Below, piece by piece: positions 33,301-44,016 of a stretch of 64,000 bases of DNA (within the stretch, counting starts at the first letter, position 1; each line of letters opens with the position of its first letter). A model generated the notes under the pieces. It was given only the letters and a program-made list of their open reading frames with translations, had not been told where the DNA came from and did not search any database. The stretch spans positions 2,294,001 to 2,358,000 of the forward strand of contig JACGCM010002082.1 of NCBI GenBank assembly GCA_014058105.1, in the 5' to 3' direction. The translations under genes and the position numbers were made by a program. Source of the stretch: Kingdonia uniflora (lineage: Eukaryota; Streptophyta; Magnoliopsida; Ranunculales; Circaeasteraceae).

Positions 33301-36300
33301 AATAAATCTATTAGTAAGAAATGACCGGAAAAAATAAGATAGGAGTCATAGGCTAATAACTTAAATCTTTGTAATAACCAATACCATTGCTCTTGGCCCT
33401 TGACAACTTGAAGTACTCGTAGGTCGTCCCCAAAATACAAAGAGTCACCCCAAATGTGATATCTAATATTTTTGAAAGCCTGGTTGGTTGGTTGTTGCAT
33501 TACCCATACCTCTCAAAATATCCCTTAGAGGGTAAAAGATCGAGATAAGTTGGGAAAAACAGTATTCTCAAAGAGAGGTATTGGCTATGATTAGAGAGAT
33601 AGGGATGTTGCTCCCTCTTTATATTCACCATTTTTACTAATGACAGCCATAATCACAATTGTTGCCATAAATGACTAAACTAACAACAACAACAACAAGT
33701 TGGGTAAAAACAGTATTCTCAAAGATAAGTTAGGTAAAAACAGTATTCTCAAAGAGAGGTATTGGCTATGATTAGAGAGATAGAGATGTTGCTCCCTCTT
33801 TATATTCGCCATTTCTACTAATGACAACCATAATCACAATTGTTACCATAAATGACTAAACTAACAACAACAACGACAACAACAACAAAACTTCAACCAC
33901 AAACCCCCATTACCGTTCAGTCTATAGTCTCGGCTACATGGAGGAGGAAAGCACAACCACAAACCCGACCACATTTCCGCCGGAGAGAGGTAAACCCAAA
34001 GATATGGTGACAGTAAAATTCTGAAGCGATCATGTAGTTTTTTAGCATTTGTGGCTGCATTTTCTCAAATAAATGGAACGATTTAGTTGGGTTAAGAAAG
34101 AAGATATGAAATAACTAAAATCTAAACCAATTACTGTTGATGTGAAAATGTAAACATCCAATCGAAAATCTCCGAATCGATAATATCACAAACCTCTTGA
34201 TGAGAGAGAGGTATGCGGATTTTTGAGAGTGATAAGAGAGAGTTGTTGCGGGAGAAAAAAAGAGAGGCACTATCTATGTGTTTAAGAGAGGTTGAGAGTG
34301 AGAGGGTTTTTAAAGAGAAAACGTGATGATGAGAAAGAGAGAAGAGTTGGGATGAGAGAAAGAAGAGTTTAAAGAGTAATTTTTCTAACTAAAATGCCCT
34401 TATGTTTGAAGAGAAATTCCAAAATTGCCATTAACATGATTAAATCTCCTCCACCTATCAACATTGGATTTACAATCTCGATGTTGTAACACTTCATCTC
34501 AGCTTCTCTTTGTCTCTAGATAAACTTCCTCTCTTGTAGGCAAATTTGTCCCTAAGCAAAAACACCATTCTTCGGGGAAACTTGTCCCTAAGCACAAACA
34601 CCATTCTTTAATGTAATACAGATTAGTTGTGCCTGTGGCACACCACGGTTGCACTCGTTGTTTCATAGCACTTTGAGTACCTTCAACACTACATACCAAA
34701 CTTATATACCCGTACTGACACTGCAAAAAAATAAACTCGTAGTCTCCAAAGTACCCTGTCTTCATCAATTACGCTAACATGTCGATCTCAATGGTGTTTC
34801 CTTTTACTATAGAAAATGTTTACACTATTTTGATTGACCAAATAGACACATCTCCCCGTTAAAGGTGTTTCTCCACCAATAGCTTCTCCTCCAATCCATG
34901 TTAAAGGTTAAAAGTATCACTGTCCACAAATAGTGCAATACTTTCCCTTTCGTGATATAGTTTCTATCATTTATACACTAATTCATAACATAAAGTATTG
35001 GATCTTGGGGGTTTGAACTGCCATCACTTGAGATAATTGGAATTTCATTTTCAACCCCAAGCGCTCTACCATTTGAGCTAAAGATCAAATATTGTTATGC
35101 TCCCAATTAAATACAAAAAGACTGATAAATCTAGTGTAAAACAATTGTGTTATGAGAATTATAAGTAGAGATTCTATAAAGAGATTTCATCAGTGCTAAA
35201 ACTAAATATAGGGTCATAAACAGGTCCATAGATACTTATGAAGCGAAATCAAACTAAAATATAACATGTCCAAATTGAAGAAAAATTAAATAATAAGCTT
35301 GTTTGAAACAAACCTGAAGTAACGGCATGGATTTTATTATTCAACAAAAATTCTATAAAGTGATAATTTTGAGCAAGACTATCAAGGTCCTAATTCTTTA
35401 GCACAACTCCTCCCAAACTTAAAATGTTGCTCCTTTTATACATTGAACTTTGGTTGAACTTGTGAAAACCTTTGCTCTACATCATCTTGAGCACCATTGC
35501 TGCCTTGAAAAGGAAATAAACAATGCTTGCAAAAAATAAATATTAAATATGAAGATATTATCACCCCCATGTTGCTGTGACTAAAACAAGAAAATCAAAA
35601 AGCATTTTATAACGGTATATGAAGAAAATGAGGATGGGAAAGATGGGGACGCTAAAAATAGACATCACAATAATGAGATATTAGTTATAAATGAGTTATT
35701 GACATTGCTCCATAACATCAAGATTCTTAGAAAATTTCATTACCCAAAAATTCAATACCTAAGAAACTAAAAGATATTTGTGTATGCAAGAGCATAGTAA
35801 GAAAAATAAATAGAATAACTTATCATTCTTTGAATAAATTTCCGTTTGTTTTTTTGTATACAGTTTTTATGCCCTCCAATCATTTATGAGTCTTAGGAGT
35901 TTCTTCCTCATTAGTGGTTTGAGGTTTTCTCATTTTTTTCCCAAATGATCAAGGTCATTTGCAATAATGTTTCCCTCCCTATAATTGTTATGCACACTGA
36001 TGAAGGTCACTGGCATAATCTCCCTTCATGTTGTAATATACCTACAATGAGAAAAAATGCACCTCTTACACCAATCAAGAATAATATTTGGCATCCATTT
36101 CCACTTGTAAAGGAAACCAATTGTGCCTCAAAATTATACCTGGGTGTCATAGTAAAGACCCTTAAAGAACACAACAAGATTACAATAAACAAATCGGAAT
36201 CGAAAAAAGAACTAACCTTTGGGTCATCTTCTTTCTTGTTCAACTACTCATTTAGCACATCCAAACATTCCCCAAATCTCCTCAATTGAAACAACAATAA

Positions 36301-39300
36301 CGCCACTTACCACTCTACTGATGACGAAGATGACGAATCTCTCAATCCATAACGAAATCAAACCAAATCAGATCATGAAACTAAGGGTTTTCTCATCTAC
36401 TTATAATGATGAAATTGAAAGATTCGAGAAATTAGGGCTTCAGAGGCCAACACAATAATTTCAAATCAACCCATCGTGGCTGCAACAATGCTTGGTTTGT
36501 CCAATACATAGTCGTCGTCCGACTCCGCCCATCTTTTCCTTCCTGTTTGATATGGAATTAGCTGAACTTAGAAATCAATCTTCGTTGAAGAAGATATTCT
36601 TCTCGAGTTCTTATTCGTTTTGGCCTTCTTATTCGCAATAGACTAAGTTCGGAATTTTTTTTCACTCACCTCCATAAGTTAAAATATATTTGATAGTCAA
36701 TCGACATGCTTTCATCCTCTTATAGTTATTGTAACCTGTAAGGAAAAAAATTTGAAAAACAAAATTAACGCAAGCCAAGTTTGATAAAAAAAAAGTTATA
36801 GGGAAAGTTTCAAGAGAGCAAGAAACACCTTAAACTTATGCTTCAATGAAGGGAGGGGAAAAGAAAACCAAACAATGTCGACCAGACCATGAGATATTAT
36901 AAAAGCTAGGGATAGCTTCGTAGGAGATTGCACCTAAGTTCGTTTATAGAAAATATGATGTTCCAATCCCAACATCCTATCCATTTCTCGCCTTGAAATA
37001 ACTACCTAGCAAATTTGTAATGAAACACCAATTGGGAATGCAGAAAGAAGAAAAAAGAAAATTAATGAACTGCAAATCATACTAACGGAAATCTAACCAT
37101 AAAAATAAGAACACAAAGACAGAGCTAAAGCTTGCTAATTAGGGAAAAAGTTACAAGGTATGATAATGGAAAACAAAAATACTTCATACAATGTTCCATT
37201 TGGTCCTTCCTTTTATTGTTTGCCACTGTAGCATCCTTCTATCGGAATGACAAATTCTTATAGTAGGTAAACCTTGTAGCAAGATAATTTCCACTCCTTA
37301 AACCCTCTATAATATAGATAACCCAATTTCAAGACTTAAAAATCTTTGACACCGTCACACCGGTAATAATATCCACAAGCTGATCCATGGAAGCATACAA
37401 AAGAAGATAGTAGTAGATTCAGAAAGTAGATTCTAATAGCTATAAAGAAAGAAAAAAGTATATATATATAGAGAAAGAGAAACCACTAACATTCCTCCAT
37501 TACCTCCATCTGAAGCCACCAAAACCCTAGGACAATCAAACCCCATTTTTTTAAACCAACATTCCTCCATTACCACCATTTCAGGACGACCCAAATCCGT
37601 GAAACTCAATTTAGTGCCAAAATTCAAAGTGGGTATGTGATAATTCCTATGTGGCGGCAATTGTCCTACGTGGCATCAACCAAATTAAGTCTTTCTAATT
37701 TTATTTTGGCTTTGTGCATTAGTTATTTGGATGTATATCAGATTGCATAAATTTATTCACCAAGATAAACTAAAGCAAAACACATAAACACAATGGTTGA
37801 TGAATGGGCAATTAAAGATGCATAGTCGTCCCACTTCTATGCAAAAATCAATTTGGTTAGCTATAGCCATATCTATTGACCTGATAAATGCAAGTTTTCA
37901 ACAACATAGTACTCCTCGCCCCGGTTTATGAATTCTAGTCACTTTAGAGCTCTCAAAGCTTTTCTTGCCTGAGAAAAAGAAAAACCAAATCAGGTTTAAT
38001 TAAGCCAACCTCGGAACTAAACCAGAAGAAAGAAAACACTACAACAGAGAAAATTAAAGCTCAAATTCAGCTAAAGCAACAATACCCAAACTTCAGATAA
38101 ACCATAAGATCATTCAATTGAGGTAAAAAATACATTCAAAAGGAATCTAAAGATAAACCCTTGAATCTGAACTTTAATCCCTTAATTCGAAGCTTAAAAA
38201 ACTTAAATCGAGGGAATGAGAGATCGGATAGAGGCGACTTCTCACTCGAACTCGAATCCAATACCGAAATCAAAATTATTATGCCAAATTGAAGCAGCAA
38301 AACCCTTCATTTTATGCAACTTTTTCATCTATAAAAATAAAACATATTCTTTTTTCAATCAAAGATAAGTAAAATATTTTAAACCAAATGGTACAAATGA
38401 AACTCAAGACTTCCCACCCTACCCTTACAGTTTTGATCAACCATCAAAAGGTCTAGGAACCACTAACATTTTTTACTTAAATTTCCATTTCAGAGCCGTT
38501 AACCGGAGAATTAAAACATAATATTGAGGGACAAAAATGTTGCAACCTAAGCTCACCTAAAATCATTACTAAAATATAACTAAGTTTGACATTTCATTTG
38601 GAGAAGGAGCATTTGATCTTGCAAAATGGATTTGGTGGTGCGAAAGAGTTAAAAAGGTTCAACAAAATGTATCTTTGATTAGGCTAAATGTTTGACTTTA
38701 ATTTTATATCTTTGCGAAGTTCAGAAGCGCAAATACACATGAAATTCCATAGACATAGATAATCAATAATTGATCGAAGATAAAATGCTCGAAATCCTTA
38801 TGTTACCTGTCTCAGTGATCTTAGAATAAAGGATGATAAACATGGTGTTCAGGGATAAGGAAAGACCCTCACACTCTTTAACATGCCATATTTCTTAGTA
38901 GTATACGATGATTTGGAAATATACCCTATACATACTCTAATTTTATTTTGACTTTGTGCATTAGATATTTGAATGTATATCAGATTGCATAAATTTATTC
39001 ATCAAAAGAAGCCAAAGCAAAACACATAAACACAATGGTTGATGAATGAGCAATTAAGATGCAAAGTCGTCCCTACTTCCATGCAAAAATCAACTTGGTT
39101 AGTTATATCTATTGGCCATAATTTCCAAGATTATGATTGGGGTTTTACCTGATGAATGTAAGTTTTCAACAGCACAAAGTACTCCTCGCCCCGATTTATG
39201 AATTCTAGTCACTTTAGAGCTCTCAAAGATTTTCTTGCCTGAGAAAAAACAAAACAAATCAGGTTTAATTATGCCAACCTCGGAACCAAACCAGAAGAAA

Positions 39301-39774
39301 GAAAACACCCCATCAGAGAAAATCAGAGCTCAAATTCAGTTAAAGCAACAACACCCAAACTTCAGATAAACTAGAAGATCATTCAATTGAGGTCAAAAAC
39401 TAAATTCCAAAGGAATCTAAAGAGAAACCCTTGAATATGAACTTTAATCCCTTAATTCGAAGCTTACAAAACTTAAATTGAGGGAAGGAGAGATCGGATA
39501 GAGGTGACTTCTCACTCGAACTCGAATCCAATACCGAAATCAAAATTATTATGCCAAATTGATGCAACAAAACCCTTTTACCCTACAACTCCTCCCTACT
39601 CTCTCCATAGCTTTGAAACTGTGAAAAATCACCATTAATAAGATTTGGGAAAGATGATGCTGTAATTTGATTTCATAAAGGAAGAAACCCAACAACTTTT
39701 GGTGATTTGCCATCAACCATCGAATTGTTAAAATCCCAAATCGAAATGGGTTAACGCAAAGCTTTGCACCTTTG

Positions 39775-39813
<39 letters not shown>

Positions 39814-40554
39814 ATTGCAGGATTCTAAAGCGTAGAGGGTTTCAGTTGCTAGAGAGACATTGAGAGTGCTGATTTTGTTCTTTTTTTTTTTTTTTTTTGG
39901 AGAAGAAAGTGTAGGAGAAGAGAAGTTTAGTTTTTTTTGTCGAGATTAGTTTATTTAGCTTTTGGTGTTAAAACATGAAATTCCAGAGCTGCCTATACAT
40001 GTGCCAATCTCGAGGCATCCAAAGTGCATCCCGATCCCTCTTTGTCTCTGGACATAAGGCAGAGTTATCCAAAGCGGCAAAAACACCGCCCCGATATAAT
40101 AAAGAGATTTTAAGATATGGCAAAGTAATTCCTTTGTAATATGTTCCTTGACTACCATCTTTAGACTTCATATTGTATTGCTTATTTTTAGTTTGAGAAT
40201 GTTGTTCCTTTAATTTGTCAACACTCTATTTTCCCTCACATCATTACTTTGCCTAACAAACATATTTGATGTTTATCTTCAAGGATCCTGTTTGTGGAAG
40301 TGCACACTGTGCATTGGCACCATACTGGAGCAAAAAGTTGGGAAAACATGATCTAAAAGCCTATATGGTACGACCTATATCTAGTTATTTTTCTATGCAT
40401 GTATCCGCCTTAAGCATATTCTGACGAGGCTTCTTCTCACTGACAGGCATCTCCCAGGGGTGGAGCATTAGATCTTCATCTAGATGAGGAATGCCAAAGG
40501 TTACTCATTCGAGGGAAAGCTGTTACCGTAATGGAAGGTTCTCTACTGGTTTAG
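27308..40554 (+). CDS. PhzF-family (phenazine biosynthesis-like) isomerase-like protein, six exons
   Basis: Exons: 27308-27340, 27407-27631, 29508-29816, 29934-30095, 40284-40367, 40447-40554. All join in phase 0 with GT donors and AG acceptors, giving about 306 residues, normal for plant PhzF-like proteins. Family marks: DAFTDSPFKGNPAAVCLL at the start, ATEFNISQT with the Glu of the catalytic motif, RWFTPVAE then KLCGHGTIAAAHVLF, DPVCGSAHCALAPYW, and RGGALDL near the end. Bacterial PhzF isomerises a phenazine precursor; the substrate of plant members is not known to me, so only the fold is claimed. Cytosolic by absence of a signal peptide. Intron 4 is about 10.2 kb because of the Helitron array. 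A broken copy lies at 50255-54808. No in-frame stop is seen, so it may be functional if the long intron is spliced. Confidence 0.88.
27632..29507 (+). other. PhzF intron 2
   Basis: 1.9-kb intron. It contains a direct repeat pair (GAACCGTACTTTTTATAATT at about 28546 and a similar stretch at 28702), the templated inverted insertion at 29259-29314, and no supported gene. Most of it is also present in the paralogue at 50384-51952. Confidence 0.7.
29259..29314. repeat. 56-bp inverted, templated insertion
   Basis: Bases 29259-29300 are the reverse complement, with two or three differences, of 29114-29158 a hundred bases upstream. The insert is bounded by TTCCCTTCTTG at 29248-29258 and 29304-29314. 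The paralogous intron (about 51740-51752) has TTCCCTTCTTG once and no insert, so this is a gain in the functional copy. Confidence 0.85.
30096..31190 (+). other. PhzF intron 4, part upstream of the Helitrons
   Basis: AT-rich intron sequence conserved in the paralogue (52536-54808, where it is interrupted by a MITE and another repeat). No coding frame supported. Confidence 0.65.
31191..32618 (-). mobile_element. Helitron 1 (non-autonomous)
   Basis: Read on minus. 5' end TCTACTATACATTAGAGAAC at 32618; 3' end at 31191 with a hairpin (CGTGGCGAGCCACG) followed by GGTAGTACTAG, the canonical Helitron hairpin plus CTRR. A T follows on minus. No Rep-helicase or other gene is inside. The GA-rich block at 32260-32400 and the low-complexity interior resemble those of the adjoining element. 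Confidence 0.75.
32638..32910 (-). repeat. AT-rich dispersed repeat, copy 1
   Basis: Starts CTCTTTTATAATAAAATAAA and includes TTTTGAGAATGTTAAAAGTT and AAAACCAATTATCTCTT. The same sequence in opposite orientation is at about 53420-53690 in the PhzF pseudogene. Family not recognised. Confidence 0.75.
33545..33895. repeat. Direct duplication of about 165 bp
   Basis: The segment beginning GTTGGGAAAAACAGTATTCT (about 33550) and ending with a CAACAACAACAA run is repeated from about 33722 after a short spacer, with few changes. Confidence 0.85.
34499..34622 (-). repeat. Short direct repeat in the Helitron 2 5' end
   Basis: TTGTCCCTAAGCAAAAACACC and a near copy 37 bases later (34548 and 34583) are tandem duplicates just inside the 5' terminus. 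Translation of the minus strand gives a Cys/Leu-rich peptide which is not a gene. Confidence 0.6.
35001..35086 (-). tRNA. tRNA-like pseudogene
   Basis: On minus: GATCTTTAGCTCAAATGGTAGAGCGC has a good A-box and D-arm (GCTC/GAGC), and CAGTTCAAACC fits a B-box. The acceptor ends pair (GATCTT with AAGATC). The anticodon stem (TTGG/CCAA) encloses a 16-base loop and the T-stem is mismatched, so it is a degraded tRNA or tRNA-derived sequence and the anticodon cannot be assigned. Confidence 0.4.
37694..38309. repeat. 620-bp direct repeat in Helitron 3, copy 1
   Basis: Starts CTAATTTTATTTTGGCTTTG, ends near ATTATGCCAAATTGAAGCAG. Copy 2 is 38936-39575. The two are similar along the whole length with small indels. 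A minus-strand exon-like stretch (VTRIHKSGRGVLC in copy 2) is in both and may be captured coding sequence. Confidence 0.85.
38936..39575. repeat. 620-bp direct repeat in Helitron 3, copy 2
   Basis: Direct repeat of 37694-38309, with an extra 25-30 bases near 39115-39145. The copies are separated by about 625 bases of other sequence. Confidence 0.85.
39784..39810. repeat. GA microsatellite
   Basis: About thirteen GA dinucleotides inside the 5' part of Helitron 3. A T18 run follows at about 39881-39898. Confidence 0.9.
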
Positions 40555-41763
40555 TTCTTGCAGAAGTTCAGTGTATCTGTAAGACTCTAGTTTAAGACTA
40601 AGGGTGCCATGAAACTGGCATATCACATTTTTATGTCACTGCTACACGCCTTCTGCTCCTTTGTATTTGCCTACATAATTTATCATTACTTTCTATGTTT
40701 CGTTGATTAAATAAATGTGATTCCACAATAAATTCCATATCGTCTCAATTTTTTTGTAGTTCCATGGTACTTTTCATTTTTTTTACACCGGTAATATTTC
40801 CAGAGACAGCCTCTTTGTGGTGTTTTTCTTTCCATATTAATTTTATAAAGGTCTTATGTTGGATCCGATTTATTTCCTTGTAAATGTGAAGTTGTGCCAA
40901 ACAACTATACATGACAAGGAAAATCACAATTTATGTTTATTTAGTGGATACCAGGCAAGACATTATTGGAGCCTATTTTCTTTGTCGTTTCAGAAGTTTT
41001 TTGGTCCAGGGATAACCTTTATGGTAAGGAGACCGTCCTCAGAACATCATTGTTTGAAAGTAATATCGACCTAGATGATGTTATTAGGGATAATCTTTCC
41101 TGAAGTCACTAAAATATTATTCCCTCTTTTAAAGTCTTAATCCAAAAGATTGAGTCTGAGCTATCAGATACAAAGATAAGTACTAATTAATGTCTACGTA
41201 GATGCGCAAGCTTTGAAACTTAGTGATAATAAATTTCAATACGGGGCTCTGATTGGTTAGTAGAAATAAAACTGATTCCACAAATAATTTTGTATGTAGG
41301 CAGTAATCCCGATGAACTCTCTTGTAATGTTTGGTATGTTTTCTGTCTCCACACTGTTGTATTCTCAGCATCTTTGTGGAGGCTTTGCCCTTAATTCCAC
41401 AATGGTTTCCTGAGCATTTTATGTGGGATCGATTTTATTCCCAATTTTTTTATCTGTTGAATTGTACCAAACAGGGCCTCTAGTTTCTATTTTTTTTTTA
41501 TCTTAGACTTCATCCTAAGATATGTTAGGACCGGTTCATGGTGATTTGAATTATAGCACAACTTAGTTGAAAGTCTTCAACTCAATAGCCTGAGTCTCAA
41601 TTACTCGTTCTGGATGATACGAGTTGGCATTTAATTTGTCATATTTGACATTCGCTTTCGCCGCTTCCCGTGCATTCCCCACAGATTTCCCTCAAAAAAA
41701 TACTATAAGAAGTGCTGAGAGACTGAGAGTTGCAACATTTCTTAGATAGCTATCACATCTCCA
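40555..41763. other. Intergenic region between the PhzF and EDGP-like genes
   Basis: About 1.2 kb: PhzF 3' untranslated region, AT-rich spacer and the EDGP-like promoter. A weak TATA-like ACTATAAGAAG is at 41701-41711, about 55 bases before the ATG. A possible small MITE (41246-41482; ends GGGGCTCTGATTGGT and ACCAAACAGGGCCT) is suggested but has no clear target duplication. Confidence 0.45.
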
Positions 41764-43077
41764 ATGGCTTCTGTTAAGTTCCTTCTCTTCTCTTCTACGC
41801 TTTTCTTCGTCGCCCTTTCCTTCTCGGTAGCTCAACCTTCGTTCCGACCTGATGCATTAGTCCTTCCCGTGTCCAAAGATGCGTCGACTCTTCAGTACTT
41901 AACACACATCAATCAGAGAACACCGCTAGTGGACGTAAAGGTTGTAGTCGACCTTGGCGGTCAGTTCTTATGGGTTGATTGCGAACAGGGATATGTTTCT
42001 TCGTCTTATATTCCTGCCCGATGTAACTCTGCTCAGTGTTTGCTTGCAAAGGCGAGTGGGTGTGGAGAATGCAATTCGCCTCCTAAGCCAGGGTGCAATA
42101 ACAACACATGCAGTCTCTTACCTGATAACACTGTTACGCGTACTGCCACGAGCGGAGAACTCGCAGCGGATGTTGTATCAGTGCAATCAACAGATGGGTC
42201 GAACCCTCGTCGTGTTGTGACCGTCACACGTTCGTTGTTCACATGTGGTTCGACATTTCTGTTGGAGGGACTTGCGAGTGGTGCTAAGGGAATGGCGGGT
42301 CTTGGTCGTGCTAGAATTGGGTTACCGTCGCAGTTTTCGGTTGCTTTTAGCTTCCATAGGAAGTTTGCTCTTTGTCTTTCGTCGTCAACTACATCCAACG
42401 GTGTTCTTTTCTTTGGGGATGGTCCATATGTGATGCTTCCAAATATCGATGTGTCGACATCTCTTATTTTCACCCCGCTGATTGTCAACCCTGTGAGTAC
42501 TGCATCAGCTTACACACAAGGTGATCCATCCACCGAGTACTTCATCGGCGTAAAATCAATCAAAATCAGCGAAAATGCGATATCTTTAAACACGTCTTTG
42601 TTATGGATTAACAATGATGGAATCGGCGGGACGAAAATTAGCACGGTCAACCCTTACACTGTCATGGAGACCACTATTTATAACGCTTTCACTGAGGCAT
42701 TCATCAAGGAGGCTGCCGTGATGAACCTTACAAGGGTGGCACCCACCGCGCCTTTTGGAGTCTGCTATAGCATCAAGAACATTGGTAGTACTAGAGTTGG
42801 GCCGGCTGTTCCCACTATCGATCTTGTCTTGCAAAGCGAGAGTGTTTATTGGCGTATCTTCGGTGCAAACTCTATGGTGCAAGTTGGGGACAACGCTCTA
42901 TGTTTAGGCTTCGTTGACGGAGGTGTGAACGCGAGAACTTCAATTGTTATCGGCGGGTATCAATTGGAGAATAATCTCTTGCAATTCGACTTAGCAAGTT
43001 CAAGGCTCGGGTTTAGTTCTTCGCTGCTGTTCAGGCAAACCACTTGTTCCAACTTCAACTTCACATCCAATGCCTAG
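41764..43077 (+). CDS. Xylanase-inhibitor / EDGP-like aspartic-protease-fold protein (GIP2/basic 7S globulin family)
   Basis: Single exon, 437 residues, usual for the family. An N-terminal signal peptide of about 23 residues (LLFSSTLFFVALSFSVAQ) indicates secretion to the apoplast. The pepsin-like fold is seen in VVDLGGQFLWVDC, paired cysteines in the insert (CNSAQC, CGECNSPPKPGC), GLASGAKGMAGLGR, and SIVIGGYQLENNLLQFDLASSRLGF at the end. The catalytic D-T/S-G motifs are changed: first D-L-G-G, second Ser-Thr-Val at the usual Asp site (GTKISTVNPYTVM). Such proteins bind and inhibit microbial xylanases or xyloglucanases and do not cleave. Several N-glycosylation sites (NNT, NTS, NLT, NFT). It stands apart from the TEs and has no frame defects; it is probably expressed. 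Confidence 0.93.
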   Translation: MASVKFLLFSSTLFFVALSFSVAQPSFRPDALVLPVSKDASTLQYLTHINQRTPLVDVKVVVDLGGQFLWVDCEQGYVSSSYIPARCNSAQCLLAKASGCGECNSPPKPGCNNNTCSLLPDNTVTRTATSGELAADVVSVQSTDGSNPRRVVTVTRSLFTCGSTFLLEGLASGAKGMAGLGRARIGLPSQFSVAFSFHRKFALCLSSSTTSNGVLFFGDGPYVMLPNIDVSTSLIFTPLIVNPVSTASAYTQGDPSTEYFIGVKSIKISENAISLNTSLLWINNDGIGGTKISTVNPYTVMETTIYNAFTEAFIKEAAVMNLTRVAPTAPFGVCYSIKNIGSTRVGPAVPTIDLVLQSESVYWRIFGANSMVQVGDNALCLGFVDGGVNARTSIVIGGYQLENNLLQFDLASSRLGFSSSLLFRQTTCSNFNFTSNA

Positions 43078-43476
43078 AGGAGTTCTACTACAGATATAAT
43101 TAAACATTATTATACATGTAAAGTTACATAAAACATTTGGTTTGTATTCTAATATATGATAATAATTACTCGAGGTGCGTCATGAATCATGATGGCCTCG
43201 AAAGCTTTACATGTGTACCATTATCCGCTAATGAACGTTGTGTAGCAGTCTATAAAACAGATAGTAGGGTGTAAGTTCCATTTTTTTTTTAATCTTTTCC
43301 AAATAATGGCATGAGAGATTCGCTGTTCCAGTCACCACTGGTATGACCACTATTGCCTTTCCGGTCGAAACAAAGAACTTAGGAACACTAACTGCAACTT
43401 GTTACCTCGATTTCCAAGATAAGCTTTCACCATTGACAATTAATTTATTTCCAAAACGGCAATTTCATATCTCAAA
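43078..43476. other. Downstream region of the EDGP-like gene
   Basis: Probable 3' untranslated region followed by AT-rich DNA. No gene or known repeat recognised up to the LTR at 43477. Confidence 0.4.
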
Positions 43477-44016
43477 TGTAGTCTTTACACCAATGATAAT
43501 TAGAACGTTTAGATTAACAATGATTAACTACTAGCACAAAGTTTAGCGTGGAAAACCTTTGAATATGTTAAAAAATCGCGACCTCTCTTGAGGATTTAGA
43601 AAGAGAGATGATATTGATAGTTGCTAGCTATTACAAAGAATGCTCTAACTAGTTTTATATAGAGAGTTTTTGGGTGAAGATTCTTTCATTAGAAATTCTC
43701 TAGTCTTATTTATAGGTCTTATAATATGACCGTTTGATGACCATTATTCTTCTTAATAATAGACGTTACATTATAGATTTGATAGTCTTTGAACTGACTA
43801 TTTAACGGTATGATCTTCCTGTTTTGTAACGGCTTCATTAATGACGGATTGCTTGCTGACTCGAGCTGTTGATGTAGAGGTCGAGAAAAAGAAGTAAAAT
43901 TCTGTAGTTGTTTCGTAATGTGCCATAAATGTGTCACGTGTATGTTGACGAGATCGAGTGGTCGTATGATGGTCGAAGATGAAGCTTGAGTTCGAGATGC
44001 GGAATAAGTCACTACA
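43477..44016 (-). mobile_element. Tat/Ogre-like LTR on minus strand, isolated
   Basis: 540 bases; on minus it starts TGTAGTGACTTATTCCGCAT and ends AAAGACTACA, with TGTAGT/ACTACA terminal inversion. It matches, in opposite orientation, the LTR at 55000-55195 plus 60918-61255: the TTATTCCGCATCTCGAACTC opening, CGACCTCTACATCAACAG, GGTCATCAAACGGTCATATT, and CAAGAGAGGTCG. The flanks (TCAAA and ATGAC) are not a target duplication, so it is a remnant and not a clean solo LTR. Confidence 0.75.

Larger units (their letters stand above)
32619..34622 (-). mobile_element. Helitron 2 (non-autonomous), abutting Helitrons 1 and 3
   Basis: Minus strand. 5' end TCTGTATTACATTAAAGAAT at 34622; 3' end ...CCGGTAGCACTAG at 32619, directly touching the 5' TC of Helitron 1. 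The usual hairpin is weak here because a repeat (32638-32910) is inserted about 20 bases inside the end. The 5' end resembles that of Helitron 1 (ACATTARAGAAYGGT). It holds a 165-bp tandem duplication and no gene. Confidence 0.68.
34623..40106 (-). mobile_element. Helitron 3 (non-autonomous), abutting Helitron 2
   Basis: Minus strand. 5' end TCTCTTTATTATATCGGGGC at 40106, preceded by A; 3' end at 34623 with hairpin GTGGTGTGCCAC followed by AGGCACAACTAA, directly joined to the 5' TC of Helitron 2. All three 5' ends share a GGTGTTTTTG-like block and GACAAAGAG about 60-80 bases in. The interior has two direct copies of a 620-bp segment, a tRNA-like sequence and possible captured gene scraps, but no Rep-helicase. 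Confidence 0.72.

Noticed and set aside
41246..41482. Small MITE upstream of the EDGP-like gene
   Set aside because: Ends are only weakly inverted and no target duplication was found.
42033..42488. Minus-strand frame inside the EDGP-like gene
   Set aside because: Shadow frame of the intact plus-strand gene.
43477..44016. Clean solo LTR
   Set aside because: The five-base flanks do not match, so a simple LTR-LTR recombination product is not supported.
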